Shown in pieces: positions 8,707-19,830 of a stretch of 64,000 bases of DNA. The translations under genes and the position numbers were made by a program. Location: the NCBI GenBank assembly GCA_907165135.1, contig OU015567.1, forward strand, positions 687,001-751,000, in the 5' to 3' direction. The notes beneath the pieces are model-generated. The model ran no database searches and was not told where the DNA came from. It saw nothing but the letters and a program-made list of their open reading frames with translations. How positions within the stretch are numbered: the first letter of the stretch is position 1; each line of letters begins with the position of its first letter. This DNA comes from Oikopleura dioica. Taxonomy: Eukaryota; Chordata; Appendicularia; Copelata; Oikopleuridae.

Positions 8707-11700
8707 ATGAAGTACGAAAGGAAAAGGAAGAATCTTGCTATTTCGTTTCCAAAATGGATAATTTTACGCCTATTAAAAAATTCATCCCCGTCAAGATTCA
8801 GTATGAGATTAACTGCGAAGAAGCTCATAATTATGGGACTGCTGATTATTGGATTAGGCACCTTCTTTGATTTCGATGCCAATCGGGCTGAGAGGATGTT
8901 GGATGATGGGTAATAAAACAACTTTCTGAGGAAAAAAATTTTCAAAATCAAATTCTAGTGACGAGCAATTGGGCGAATACTACGGCTCGATGCGAAGCAA
9001 ATACATCAAATTCATGGGCTTCGACTACGATCACGTGAAATTTGACGAGATCGGCAAGGATCTCAAAGCTGATCCGGCTCCCAAGGTATTCCTCCTTGAT
9101 TTCAAGTCCTTTCCATCAAAAATTTTTTAGGAAAAATCTGTTGAGCAGAAAAAAGTCGAGTTGAAAGAAGACATCAAGGATGACGCCCCTAGAGAAGTAA
9201 AGGAACTCGTTCCTGAGGAAGAAGAAATTGAGGAAAATGTTAAACAAGATGCTGCAGAACTTGCTGCTGTTGCTGAAAGCATGAATAAGGAACCTCAAGC
9301 TGCGGGAGACAGAGCGAATCATGCGGATTTGATGATTTCGGCGAAGAATCAGCCGGATATACCGAAGGACGACCCGAGATTGCCCAAGTTTATTGTTGTT
9401 GGCGTGATGAAATGTGGAACAGGAGCGACACAGGTAAGAACATGATCAGAAAAGTTTGATTGCTTCGTGTTTTTGAATGGTTTCCGGCATGTGGGACATG
9501 ATCCAGATAATTTTGAAATACAGCCAATACAGAACTTCGATGTGGTTCTTTAACTAAGAAGTGAGCTCGTTATACTATCCGAACACTGAATTTTTTTTAT
9601 TAAACCATCAACTGATGACCGCAAACTATGATGCATCCTCTTTGAATTTTTCCTTTTTTATACTTTTCAAAGCAAACTGGGCATTGAGAAAAGTTATCTT
9701 CTTCATCGTGTTCTTGATTTTTGAAGAATTTTCTTATCTCAGAGAACTTATTTTCATTAATTGCTTCGCGTTCTTTGTAAATTTTTTCTAGTTTATCAAT
9801 ATACTCGCCGGAATCTTTAATTTTTTCTTTCAGCATCTCCAGAAGTCTTTTAAATGATTCCCTTTGGTCTACGAGATAAGCGATATATAATCGTAAATCG
9901 TCGTTTTTCTCATCCAGATCCTCAAGCTCTTTGCTAAGAATTTTGTATGTTTTCTTTTCAGCGACTACTAGAGAATGAACTTCTTTGATATCCTGAAGGT
10001 GTGACTTGATTTTTTCTTGAAAATCCTTGTAACATTCCAGATAAAAGCAATGAAGAAGGGATCCTTTAGTTTCGTAAGAGTGAGGTCTTGTTGCTTCAGA
10101 TATTTTGTTTTGAAGCCTAAATATTTTTATAACTATACATTGAAGAAAATTTACTCATAGCTATAATGATTATTGATTTTTGCATCCCAGATTATTTTCT
10201 GATCTTCGTCGAATTTGAATTGAAAAATAACTGTATAATGATTTTCTCCACAAATTTTGAGCTCAATCATTCCAGTCACATCTTCGATCTGATAAGAAAA
10301 GCCGAAACAAACATAAATACATTCTCTTCTTTTCGAAAGATCGTGCACTTTTGAATCCACAAACGAAAATTTGCCTTCAAGTTTTAAGTGTTTTTGAAAG
10401 TCCACCAAGGCATTTAAGAATTTAAAACGGCAAAAATTATAGGAAAGTGCGTTTATCGCGTCTTCTTCAGAAAGGAGCCATATTGTTTTGTCTATAAATG
10501 TGTATGTTCCAGAATTAACGAAAGTCTGAGAGGGACCAGTGATTCTAATTGAGTGTTCTCCGTTATAGTGGATAGTTATTCTTCTGAAAAAGCTTTCATG
10601 TTCTTCTGGAATTGTGTATATCTCAGATATATGCATTCTATCAATTGTGATTTTCGATGAGCCATTATTAATGGCCCATTAAGTATATTTTTCGTCAGAT
10701 TTTCTCTTTAATGGAGTTGACTTGATGTATTTTCGTCAAGTATCTTCATACATATAAATCTTATCCCAAATTTACTTTTAGCACTTCCTGCACAACCACC
10801 CCGACCTGCAACAAGCCAAACAAGAAACATATTTCTTCAACAACGACCACAAATATCTCGAGCTCGGCTACGACTGGTACCTCAACCTCTACCGCTTCCC
10901 AACTCACGACGGCCAGATGAACTACGAAAAGACTCCGACTTACTACAAAAGCGTCCGCGCTCAGCCTCGAATCAAAGCAATGAACGAAACCGTCAAACTT
11001 GTCAACATCGTTTGCGATAACGTCCGAAGAACTCTTTCTCGATTTTTGCACTTGCAACACGGTGTTGGAATTGAAAAGTTCAAGGAAGACAAGCTTGATG
11101 GTTTTGGTCACACTCTTGATGAATTCAACAGGTTGGTCTGTTCAGTTTGAGCGTTATAGGAAATTTTCTTCTAGAAATCTGAAGATCACTCTCAAAAAAT
11201 TCGGCGATTTCTTGGAAGATGTCAAGCAAAATGAAGGTCATGGAACAATGGAAGGTACAGTTCAACCCCTCTTTTCTTCTTTTTCATCTTTTTAGGTCTT
11301 GTGAATGCTCTTCTTGTCCGATTCAAGCGACGAATGCGACCATTCGGAATCCACGCTACTAAGGATCCAATCGAATTGATTCTTTCTGACGGATTCTACG
11401 CCGTTTTCCACCAGCGATGGATGGAAGTCTTTCCCAAAGAACAAATGCTTGTGCTTGATGGATCGAAATACTGTAAGTCAAAATATCATAAAGAAAACCA
11501 TAACGTTTTCTAGTGACTGAGCCGTGGATACCACTCAAGGCAATTCAACAGTACATCGGAGTTCAAGAATACATCACAAAAGACAACTTCATGGTCAATC
11601 CTGGAGGACTTCCCTGCTTCATCGAGCCTGGAAAATCAAAAGAGCAAGTGGACTGTCTGGGATCTGGAAAAGGAAGAACGCTGGACAAGCGATTTCATAA

Positions 11701-11903
11701 AGAGGTCACGCTTGGACTTCACAAGGAATGTGATCGAGACGAAGAATTTTCTTATTTATCGAATTTTAGCGCGAAAAAATCGATGAAACTTTAACTCGTT
11801 GAATATCACAAAAAAGCTCTTCCAACCTTTCGACGACTACTTCGCTAAAAAAGTCCTCGGTCGACCCAGTTTCGGATGGGACTTTGGCCTGGACTCGTTA
11901 TAA
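8707..11903 (+). CDS. Heparan sulfate 3-O-sulfotransferase-like type II membrane enzyme
   Basis: Transfers sulfate from PAPS to heparan-type chains in the Golgi (family role). The N-terminus has a signal anchor, LTAKKLIIMGLLIIGLGTFF, then an acidic stem. The catalytic part starts with the 5'-phosphosulfate loop KFIVVGVMKCGTGATQ. A 1.35-kb intron (9435-10781) follows, then HFLHNHPDL, the catalytic-Glu segment NYEKTPTYYKS and the 3'-phosphate segment NVRRTLSRFLH. The end has CFIEPG...VDCLGSGKGRTLD, the Cys pair and gate typical of HS3ST, and FQPFDDYFAKK near the stop. The RDP motif reads CDN here. In-frame ATGs are at 8707 and 8803; the second directly precedes the anchor. A CAG at 8651-8653 may be a trans-splice acceptor. 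An ATG in another frame (8682) precedes both. Confidence 0.8.
9600..10636 (-). CDS. Nested antisense gene: coiled-coil protein with truncated RING finger
   Basis: It lies entirely inside an intron of the sulfotransferase, on the opposite strand. Two exons (10636-about 10152 and about 10113-9600) join across a 38-nt GT-AG intron into about 340 residues. Exon 1 (about 160 aa) is an unrecognised mixed domain with several Cys. Exon 2 is a long charged helix (KTYKILSKELEDLDEKNDD and more), probably coiled coil. It ends with CPVCFEKY and CIIVCGH, the first half of a C3HC4 RING, and a stop four codons later, so the last zinc ligands are missing. The head-to-tail order (RING last) differs from TRIM proteins. 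An unseen extra exon or a decayed RING are both possible. Confidence 0.65.
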
Positions 11904-12471
11904 AACAAAACTTCTAGATAAATATTATATTACCGTACTTACCCTTACTTTAATCTGTACAAAAAACATTAAGACATATTTTAAAAAATTATTCTGTACA
12001 CTGCCCAGATTTTTCAATTTTAACATATTATAATTTAAAAAAAACTATACTATCTTTATTCTTGTACTGCGTTCATAAGAAGCGCTTATTATTCAGTTAT
12101 CAATAAACGAATAAAAAAAAACGAAAAAACTTTCGCTTGTTTCATGCATTTTTCCGAGAAAATTCTAGAACTATTTTTCAGCGTATTTTTCTCACAAAAT
12201 AAAGGTAGATATTCAAAGAGCTAAAAGATGGTCAGTAAAAATAAAATTCTCCAATATTACTTTGAGGTTGTCTCAGGAACCGACAAAAATTTCGACAAAT
12301 TTTGCATGGGCGGTTACTCGGCTGCTGATTGGCAAGTAAACCGAACTTAGGCTTCTGATTGGTTCAAGATTTCCACGGAAAAATTGTCGATTTTTTTGTC
12401 GGTTCCTGGCATCACCCAATTATTATCTTGAAATAGACCTCTTCCGGTGGCGGTTTATTCCCTTCTGCAAG
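11904..12471. other. Intergenic, with one MITE
   Basis: 3' region of the sulfotransferase gene (AT-rich, AATAAA-like signals) followed by a short inverted-repeat element at 12268-12415. No gene seen. Confidence 0.6.
12268..12415. mobile_element. Short MITE, copy 1 (second copy at 39883-40026)
   Basis: The ends are AGGAACCGACAAAAATTTCG and an inverse ending TTTTTTGTCGGTTCCTGG. The interior shares ACTCGGCTGCTGATTGGC and GGCTTCTGATTGGTT with the copy in the HCN channel intron. Confidence 0.8.
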
Positions 12472-12810
12472 CATGGTTGTTCACTCAATGTTCTGGCCCC
12501 TGTCAAACGATGGCGATGCTCACTGGTACGCATACTTCACGATTCTCATTTCTTTCTACCTTTTCATCGTCGCCAAGATTGTTGGAGCTTCTCGAATTTA
12601 GCCCCCTTTTTCTGATTTTTTGCCACTTTTTTCCTGAAATAAATTTATTTTCGTCTTCTGAAATAACCGGAAAAACCTAGAAGCCACCCTTCACGTAAGA
12701 AAATGTATCTCAAGAGGCGACATGATTATGGAAAGGCTGAACTAAGTGCCGGATTTACCAACTCGGATTACGCAAGAGCGATAAGGGTGCCTGGCGACAT
12801 CCAAGAGTGA
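12472..12810 (+). CDS. Small single-pass membrane protein, unrecognised
   Basis: The ATG at 12472 starts MVVHSMFWPLSNDGDAHW, followed by a membrane helix YFTILISFYLFIVAK. Read straight on, it stops at 42 residues (12598). If 12577-12680 is removed as a GA-AG intron, the frame continues into a basic tail, RKKMYLKRRHDYGKAELSAG, and ends at 12808-12810, giving about 80 residues. The joined form looks better: a positively charged segment follows the helix and the second exon is open with ordinary codons. The function is unknown. No GT donor gives the same join. Confidence 0.45.
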
Positions 12811-13724
12811 TAAAGTAGATTTCGATACGGTTTCTTTTTTCTTCGCAGAAAATGGCGTCATGAATCTATTTACGTTGATAACGCGCATCAACCTTTCTAG
12901 AACACAACAAACGTAATTGGGTTATTAATAGCGTAATGATGCCAATTCCGATTCAGAATTCTGCTCTAGAAAAATCTTCAAGTTGCAAGTTGCAAGAGTC
13001 GTGCTCAATTAAAATCGTCACTGCGGTAGTACCGCTAAGCCTCGATTTCCCACACGATTCATTCGTCTTGATCTTCAATTTGTGCCCGCAAATCTTGTTC
13101 AATTTGGACTCCAATTATCAGGCTCTATCTTCTGAGAGAGGGTCGATTAACTTGGGTTGTGGAAGGCGGTTTCTTTGATCTCGCAATTTGTGCCTTCTTT
13201 CTTCTTGTTTATTTGTAAATGGACACATACTGGAGGAATAATCGATTTCCACAGTCTGTGTTTTACCGATTATTTCAATAAAATTCCGAAAAAAAATGCG
13301 AAATTTGCCCTTCTAGCTTTGAAATTTGGGACCAAACCGGGGGTCAAAAGTTGGGTGAAAATCGTTGTTGACACCCTTAAATTTTGACCCATAAATATAA
13401 ATATTTTTCGATTTTTGAGTACTCGATTTCAGCACTAGAATTCAGCTCAAAATCGTGACGTCACAAGTTAAATTCTGACATCATCGTTCTTCTGACATCA
13501 CAAGATTCCATTTTCCGACAGAAAACATGATTCGTTATAACGTGAACGAATTTTTCTCGTGAAATGCTTAGTGTGCTTCGTACGAGCGCCCCCACTTTCC
13601 TTCGCGTTTATAAGCAACGCGCGGGCCGCCCGGAGAATAGACCTTTCCTGGTGTAATACTACGCTTGGAAGAGAAATATTTTCACAAGTGACATTTGTGA
13701 TTGAGAAAACTCAACTTTTTCGCT

Positions 13725-15182
13725 ATGGCTTTTAAATTTGCCCTTGCTGCCGTCGTGGCTGGCTCACGAACTGCGCGAGATGCCCAACAAGACCTCGTCA
13801 ATTGCCGAGTAAGTACAGAGATATACAGTCATTTTTGGAAAGGCAGTCAAATTGTCTTTTGTCCTTTTCTTTATGAATTCCTCAAAGGCTAGGGTTTGAA
13901 GGAAATTTTTCTTAAGAAAATATTCAGGACACGAAACCTTGGCTCAGCTGTATCACTGCCTACACCCGAGGCGAGTGCTTCGCCAACATCGGCTGCGATC
14001 GAACCTGCGGTCAATGCTCCTCCAGCGCTTGCTACGATCGAATTCCGGTGCCACATGTCAAGCTCTACGAGGATAACGCCCCGGTCCGCGCGATGTGGCC
14101 AACAATCGGCAACCAGAACGGCCAGAACTCCTTCCCCGCTCTGAAGGAACTTGAGAGCCGAGAGGGTTTCCCCTTCGAAGAAAGCAGCATTTCGAAGTTT
14201 TGCTTGGACGTTTTCAACAACGGCCTTTGCGATTCATGGGATCAGCTGACTCTCCATTACGAAGACGCTAGCATCCTGTTGACTGGCATGCCAAACGAGT
14301 ACTGCCAGTTCACCTGCGGATACTGCAACGATCAGACGTCCGATGATGTTCACAACTCATGCGTGAATGCTCACAACAATATCATGACACTTCTTGCCGG
14401 GGAGAACAAAATCCAGAACGTCTTTGATTACGGACTTGGTGAAGAAACTACCACTGAAGGACCAGCTTCAACAGAATCACCAGCCATTGATGAAGCGGAA
14501 GAAGAAGAAGACGAAGGAGAGGAAGAAGAATGTGATTGGTTCTGTCAATTCTTCAGCGGAGGAGATGCAGAACACTCAAACACCTGGTGGAGAAGGCGAC
14601 GATCGGCCATCCCACTTGAAAAGCGAGAAGTCATCGTTTCCGCGATCGAGTCGATTCTCAAGAACTCCAATGTTCGAAATCGCCGAGAAGCAGAAGAGGT
14701 CCTCTTTTCCGAGTTTGGCTGGTTTACGAACGAGTTCAACGCTCCAGAAGCCGTAACAACGAACCACGCCGATGGGTTGGAGAACTGCAACGACAAACTC
14801 TTCGCCCAAAACGATGGAGATTTGATCGAGGAAGAAGAAATTGAGGAATTTGAAGAAAACGAAGAGTTGATGAACCCGTTCAGTCAAATTGCCGAACGTC
14901 GATGGCCACAAGATAGTGAGGCTATTCAAAGATACTTCAACAAAAAGTGAGTTCCATAGCTAATCATTGAAGACTAACATTTTTCAAGCTCGAATGTTAA
15001 CCTCGGCGAGTGCCAATGGGTCGAAATCCCGGCGTCAGCAGCTGAAGAACTTGAAGATCTCGCTTCGACTGAACTCACTTATGACTGCTCGATCAGCTGT
15101 CCCGAAGGAACAGCACTTTTCATTTCCGACAAGGAAGCCTCCGACGAGGAAATCCGAATGAACTGCAGGAAAGAGGCTTGAT
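13725..15182 (+). CDS. Secreted acidic protein with ShK-like cysteine motifs
   Basis: Three exons joined by GT-AG introns (13810-13926 and 14948-14989), about 390 residues. The ATG at 13725 gives signal peptide MAFKFALAAVVAGSRTA. Two Cys-rich segments follow: CITAYTRGECFANIGC with DRTCGQC, and CLDVFNNGLC ending CQFTCGYC. They fit the spacing of ShK-type domains (six-Cys modules named after a channel blocker but common in extracellular matrix proteins and proteases). Then comes a Thr/Ser/Glu stretch, a CDWFCQF pair, an RRRR site that could be cut by furin-type proteases, a Glu-rich region and a C-terminal part with four more Cys. No enzyme domain is seen. A role in secreted matrix (for example the larvacean house) is only a guess. 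Confidence 0.7.
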
Positions 15183-15854
15183 AGTATCCACTCTTCTTAG
15201 AACAGATAAAGAGACCGAGCTGAAACCGCTAAAGGTATTTCGCGGGCCAAACGCGCCCCAGCTCTGCGGTCAATTTGCGTAAGTTCGAAGATTCTCTTGA
15301 ATCTTTCGTGAACCGCTTGTCAAAGTTGCGCAAGGTGGTAAATTCAATTTTCCAAATTCTGACAAATTCAATTTCCTCAAATTCTTGAAGTTCAACTATC
15401 AAGCCAGGAAAAAGCAAAGATAGTCGATTCGCCACAAACATGCAACGGGATTCTTCTTGCCAAGCTGCCAATTATTGTCCCAACAATATCTGTGAGCGAC
15501 TCGAATGTCGGGAAGTTGAGGAGGAAGAAGGAGAAGAAGTTGAAACTTTTGAATGGGACTTTTAAATTCACCGAAAATGCCTTCTTTCCTCTGAACTCAA
15601 GCAACAAAATACCCATCTTCAATAAATTTACCTATTTTCTGCACGCATACGACTTGCTCTACACTTTTGCTCTTGAAAAATTGGTCTCCGAGTTTTTATG
15701 TTATCATGACAACGCATCGTAGGCTAATTGTCCTGCAGTTAAATCAACCGTGATGAGTTCACGCTGACTATCTCATTGTGTCCATCTTTTTATTGTTTTG
15801 AAGTCTCGTATTCATAAATTAAGAACCAAGACTCTTGGTTCAAGAGAAATAAAA
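15183..15854. other. Intergenic stretch without a recognised gene
   Basis: Several short open frames on both strands overlap each other and show no domain, signal peptide or splice support. The last 100 bases are the probable leader of the next gene. Confidence 0.5.
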
Positions 15855-16341
15855 ATGAGCGACTGGCGTGAGGACTTTTTGGAAGATTTTGACTCGGAGT
15901 TCGACACCTCGAGAAAAATCATTATCGCGATCAGCAGTACAATTGCAGCAATTGTGTTTTTGACTATTCTTGGGCTTTGCGCTTTTGGATGTTGCGGCTC
16001 ATTTTTCGCGATTCGACAGCTCCGCGAATACAGAGAACGAAACAGGCGTCCACAACAAAATACACCTGCGTCTACTTTTCATCAATCAAGTAGAGTCTCT
16101 GTTGAGCCTAATTTCCAGTAAATTTTTCTTTAGACCCTACTTTCAATCCCTCAGCTCCATATAATCATTGAGCTTCTGCATATCCTCCTCCTTATGGACA
16201 ATATCCAGTAGCGGGTTCGACAGCTTATAATTCAGGTAAAAAATTTTCGATTCGTTTATGTCAAATTTTCAAAGACTTCAATACAGCGACACCTTATAAC
16301 CATGGAACAACTGGATATCCTGTAAACTCGCATGCTTTCTG
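15855..16341 (+). CDS. Small type I-like membrane protein with Tyr/Pro-rich tail (Shisa/CYYR-like architecture)
   Basis: The ATG at 15855 encodes an acidic lead (DWREDFLEDFDSEFD), a membrane helix IIIAISSTIAAIVFLTILGL with GCCG at its end, and a basic segment with RQLREYRERNRR. Downstream, a frame with PPPYGQYPVAGSTAYNS joins by a clear GT-AG intron (about 16237-16286) to ATPYNHGTTGYPVNSHAF and a stop. The link between the first exon (ends at about 16120) and the Pro/Tyr-rich part is unclear: the best frame, with PTFNPSAPYNH, is cut by a TGA at 16167-16169. It is either a pseudogene-like lesion or an intron I cannot place. Tails of this kind bind WW domains in other families. Confidence 0.5.
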
Positions 16342-16498
16342 ATTCTTCTACCAAATTTTGCTAAGAGAGAGATAAACGTTTATTCGCCCTACGATCGTTT
16401 TTCTAAGATACAGAATCACTCGATGAGTATTTACAGTAAAAATCACGTGAGATGAGAGAGGATAGACTACATGTCGTTACAAATCAGGGTAGGAAACT

Positions 16499-17729
16499 TT
16501 ACTTCTGGGCGACGGCAGAGATGTCAGAATCGGCGTTCTCGCCAGCCTGGAGTTTCTTCTCGATGGCGATCAGGGTGTTGACACCGTCGACGACCATTTG
16601 GACGAGCTCTAGCTCGGAGAAGCCAAGTCGGTCGGCGTTGGAGATGTCGAACATACCGCCCTCGGAGGCAGTGTCGACGCCGCCTGGATCAAGTGTTTTG
16701 AAAAGTTCTAGAGCTTGATGACTTACCAGTTCCTCGCTTCTGGAGTCGAAGCTTGCCAAGGAGCTCGTCGAACTTGGAGTGCTCGGAGAGCTTCTCGAGT
16801 TTCATGTGGACACCAGCTCGGACACCAGTTCCTAAAAAACTGTCAGCGCAAGTTGAGAAAAAGGGTTTTACCAAGGTTGGATGGGCAGGTAAGAATGTAG
16901 CCAAGATGGTCGCTGTGCATGAAGTCCGCTCCCTGCTCCTTGACATAGGTCTCGAACTTGTTGAGTCCGTCGATCCATCGTCGCCAGCAGGACTGCATGT
17001 CTCCGTCCTTCTGCATGGAAATGACTCGGAGATGATCTTCCTCGTTGATCCAGACCTAGAAACAGGTAATTTGGGACGAATGAAATTTTCGGGCTTACCA
17101 AGAAGTCCTTGTTGTCATTGTGCCAGATTCCTCGGGCATCGGGCCAGTCTCGAGCCATACCAGCGGCGGTGAGAAGGGGAGAGACGGGCTTGTCGAAGAG
17201 GAAGTGATCGGCGATGAGCTGCTCCTGGGCGGCGTCGGTCATTTCGTAGAGGGGGAAGTACTTGCCTTAGAAGAATGATTAGAGAGAAAATATAATTTGA
17301 GGGGATACCCTTAAGATCGCCGTCGAATCGATCGAGAGCGCCGATAGAAATGCTCTCGACCTTTCTTCGCTCAGCTCGGGAGCACCATGGAGGAAGAGCA
17401 TATCCTCGGATAGATCGGCCGGTTCGGACTCGGACAGAGAAGACGTACTCGGGATCGAAGGGCTCTTCCATGACGAGGTTGTCGGAGAGATCGGTCTTGT
17501 GCATGTCAGTGGGCTTGTATCCACCATGTCGTCCCTCGATAATTTGATCGAAGAATTCAGCAAAGGCATCGTAGGAATCTTCATCGCCAGCAACGCAGCC
17601 GACGGTCATGATGAATGGGTGGCCGGGGTTGTCGACGCCAGTCTGGATGGCATCGTCGATGGTGAAGCCGGATTTGGTCTGTCGGGCTCGCATTCGCTTG
17701 TAGAGCTCAGGGGTCATGACTTTTGACAT
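16499..17729 (-). CDS. Creatine kinase
   Basis: Catalyses reversible phosphate transfer between ATP and creatine. The start at 17729 ([13 protein letters not shown]) is preceded by an in-frame stop. Landmarks in order: [92 protein letters not shown], the active-site Cys in [27 protein letters not shown] and [10 protein letters not shown]. About 375 residues in five exons with short GT-AG introns, one of them splitting the CPSNLG|TG motif. It is a single-domain form without a mitochondrial targeting sequence, so cytosolic. Codon use is noticeably G/C-biased, as expected of a highly expressed gene. Confidence 0.93.
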
Positions 17730-18412
17730 CCAGTTGTTGTGCTTTTACAAGGTCGAAAAATGAGCTCTGTTGAGTGAAATCAAGGAAGAAAAATCATTAT
17801 TTGAGGAGAATGATTTTCAAGCAAAAATGTTGCCTTTATTATACATTTTTTCAAAATTGGCGGAAATTTCTATTTTTATTAAAAAAAGCCTGTCGTTTTG
17901 GACCTTTCCTTGGAGAGATCGGGCATCTCCTCATCCCCAGTGTATTTAGCGGTGTTCAGGTTTGGCATCTTTTTTGTTTTGTTTTGTGACTTCTTCTCTC
18001 CCTAGAAACGCCAATCTCTGTGAAATGAAATATAAATCTTTCTATTACCCGAGTTGATAAAAGAGTGAGGCCAAAATAAAAAGTACGTTGCGGCCAGGAG
18101 TCCCTGGCGTTATCGCCTCCTCACCTTGAGCGAGTGACAAAAAGGGATCAAGAGCGTGAATCAGCTGTGCCATCTTCTTTTTTTAACAAATGATTTTCAT
18201 CGCGCAAATGTTTCGTTTCCTTGAACTTCATTAATTCGACTCAACAATAGACGCTACCCTTATACTTTCATGGCTAATATGAAGATTTTGATCTGCTCTT
18301 CCAAAAAGAAGAATAAATAGAAAGATCTCGAACTGCTGACATTGATCTACCAGCGCAATAATATTTAAAATAAAGACCTGCACTTCACCTTGCCGTCTAT
18401 TTGAAATCAGTC
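17730..18412. other. Divergent promoter region of creatine kinase and the next gene
   Basis: No gene seen. It should carry the upstream sequences of creatine kinase (minus) and of the small membrane protein at 18413 (plus). I could not pick a credible core promoter by eye. Confidence 0.45.
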
Positions 18413-18665
18413 ATGAGCGGGAGCAGAGCAGAATACATTCTGGTTGAAGATGGATCTTGTCAGCGAGAGGCTTGCAAAGAAAAATATCCACGAAAAATCG
18501 AAAGAAAGGAAAATATTGCGGATGAAAAAGTCGACGAATCCACCCTATTGTATGAAAATTTAAAAACTGAGCAAGCATTTGAGCTTTTTTAGATCTATTG
18601 GACTATGGTTGTGGTTCTTCTTGGTTGTCTCGTCATTAATTTTAGATTTCTTTTCGACCGGTTAA
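18413..18665 (+). CDS. Small single-pass membrane protein, unrecognised
   Basis: Exon 1 (18413-18549) starts MSGSRAEYILVEDGSC and ends DESTL. Removing a 43-nt GT-AG intron (18550-18592) joins it in frame to LSIGLWLWFFLVVSSLILDF and a stop at 18663-18665. The product is about 65 residues, with a charged cytosolic-type N-terminus (two Cys, many Lys/Glu) and one membrane helix at the C-terminus, the layout of a tail-anchored or type II protein. The intron length is typical for this window. Confidence 0.6.
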
Positions 18666-18874
18666 GGATTAACGATCAAGCGAATGATGCGAAAGAAAAA
18701 TACTTTTAAGAAAATTTACTGTTGTAAATCTTCGTTGAACTATCCTAAAATTACGAATAAAACTTGCATCAAAATATCCGAACCAACGCTTCTTAAAGAT
18801 TTTCGAGCCCTGGTCAGAAGAGCTCAAGTCCATGAAGAAAGCCAATGTCAAGGAAATTGCACTTCTGAAAAAAC

Positions 18875-19376
18875 ATGATAAAACATAGTCAGAGAATCGC
18901 GATTATTTTTTCCCTCGGTAGTTGCGTAGCTGAAAAGGATTTCAAATGCTACGAGTGTTCTTCAATCACGTACAACGGTGTCAATACATGCGGCTCCATT
19001 GAGAAACTTGAAGATATTTCTTCGTGTGAAAGCGATATCGGATGCTATACGAAAGATTTTATATATTTTTCCGAAAACTACGACGGCGGATATTGTAAAA
19101 AAAATAGCATTCACTCATGGAGTCTAATGATTCTTATTTTTAGTGGAAACTATCACAAAAGGTTGTCTTACGAGTAATGATCAAACAAAAACTGGATGCT
19201 CGTTTTATCAGGAAGGAGACACAGTCAGAGATGAAGATGGTGCCCCTCAGAGAATAGATTTTGATCATGAGCTGTGCAATTTAAATTGTTTCAATGACTT
19301 TTGCAACCGTAAATCATTTATTGAGCCTGATCTGCAACTATCTCTAAAACTCTCTAATTCCAATAAAATGCGATGA
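18875..19376 (+). CDS. Secreted Ly6/uPAR-like (three-finger fold) protein
   Basis: Signal-peptide-like start (QRIAIIFSLGSCVAEKD), then FKCYECSS, NTCGSIEKL, SDIGCYTKDF; a 49-nt GT-AG intron (about 19091-19139) joins GGY to LETITKGCLTS; then TGCSFY and the closing CNLNCFNDFCN. The Cys pattern with a final CN is the signature of Ly6/uPAR domains, which serve as GPI-anchored or secreted ligands in animals. No clear C-terminal hydrophobic tail is seen, so secretion is more likely than GPI anchoring. One domain of about 140 residues. Confidence 0.65.
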
Positions 19377-19830
19377 AGTGAGCAAGAGGTTAAAAAAAGC
19401 TGACTTTTTTAACTGAGTAGTGGGGTTTGAGAGTAGTTCATGAGTCTCGTATAACGTTTTATATTGCTCATCCTTCTTTTCGCTTCAATAACGCGTTACA
19501 TAATTCTAGCGCCAAGTGCAGTAGATGCAGGGTGCGGTACATTTTACGGAACAACGTGACGGAATGACGTCAATCGGAGGATGCGAATTCGGGAGGACCC
19601 CGGTCAGGTAAAAGTGTACCGCGAAACCGGGCGATTCAAAAGAGATTCATCTTTTTTAGAACTTCTATTTAACAGTAATTCAGAGAGAGCAGGAAAAAAT
19701 TATTTGTGTACAAAGCAAGCTTGGGTTTTAGTCGCGTTAAACATCGACTGGAATTGAATTTGTCGAATTTAACGAGATTTTCACCTTGAGATTTTATCTT
19801 ATTAGCTGATGATTAGTCACGTGGTTGGAG
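19377..19830. other. Intergenic, nothing recognised
   Basis: Contains the 3' ends of the Ly6-like gene and, on the other strand, of the phosphatase. No gene, repeat or RNA fold stands out. Confidence 0.5.
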
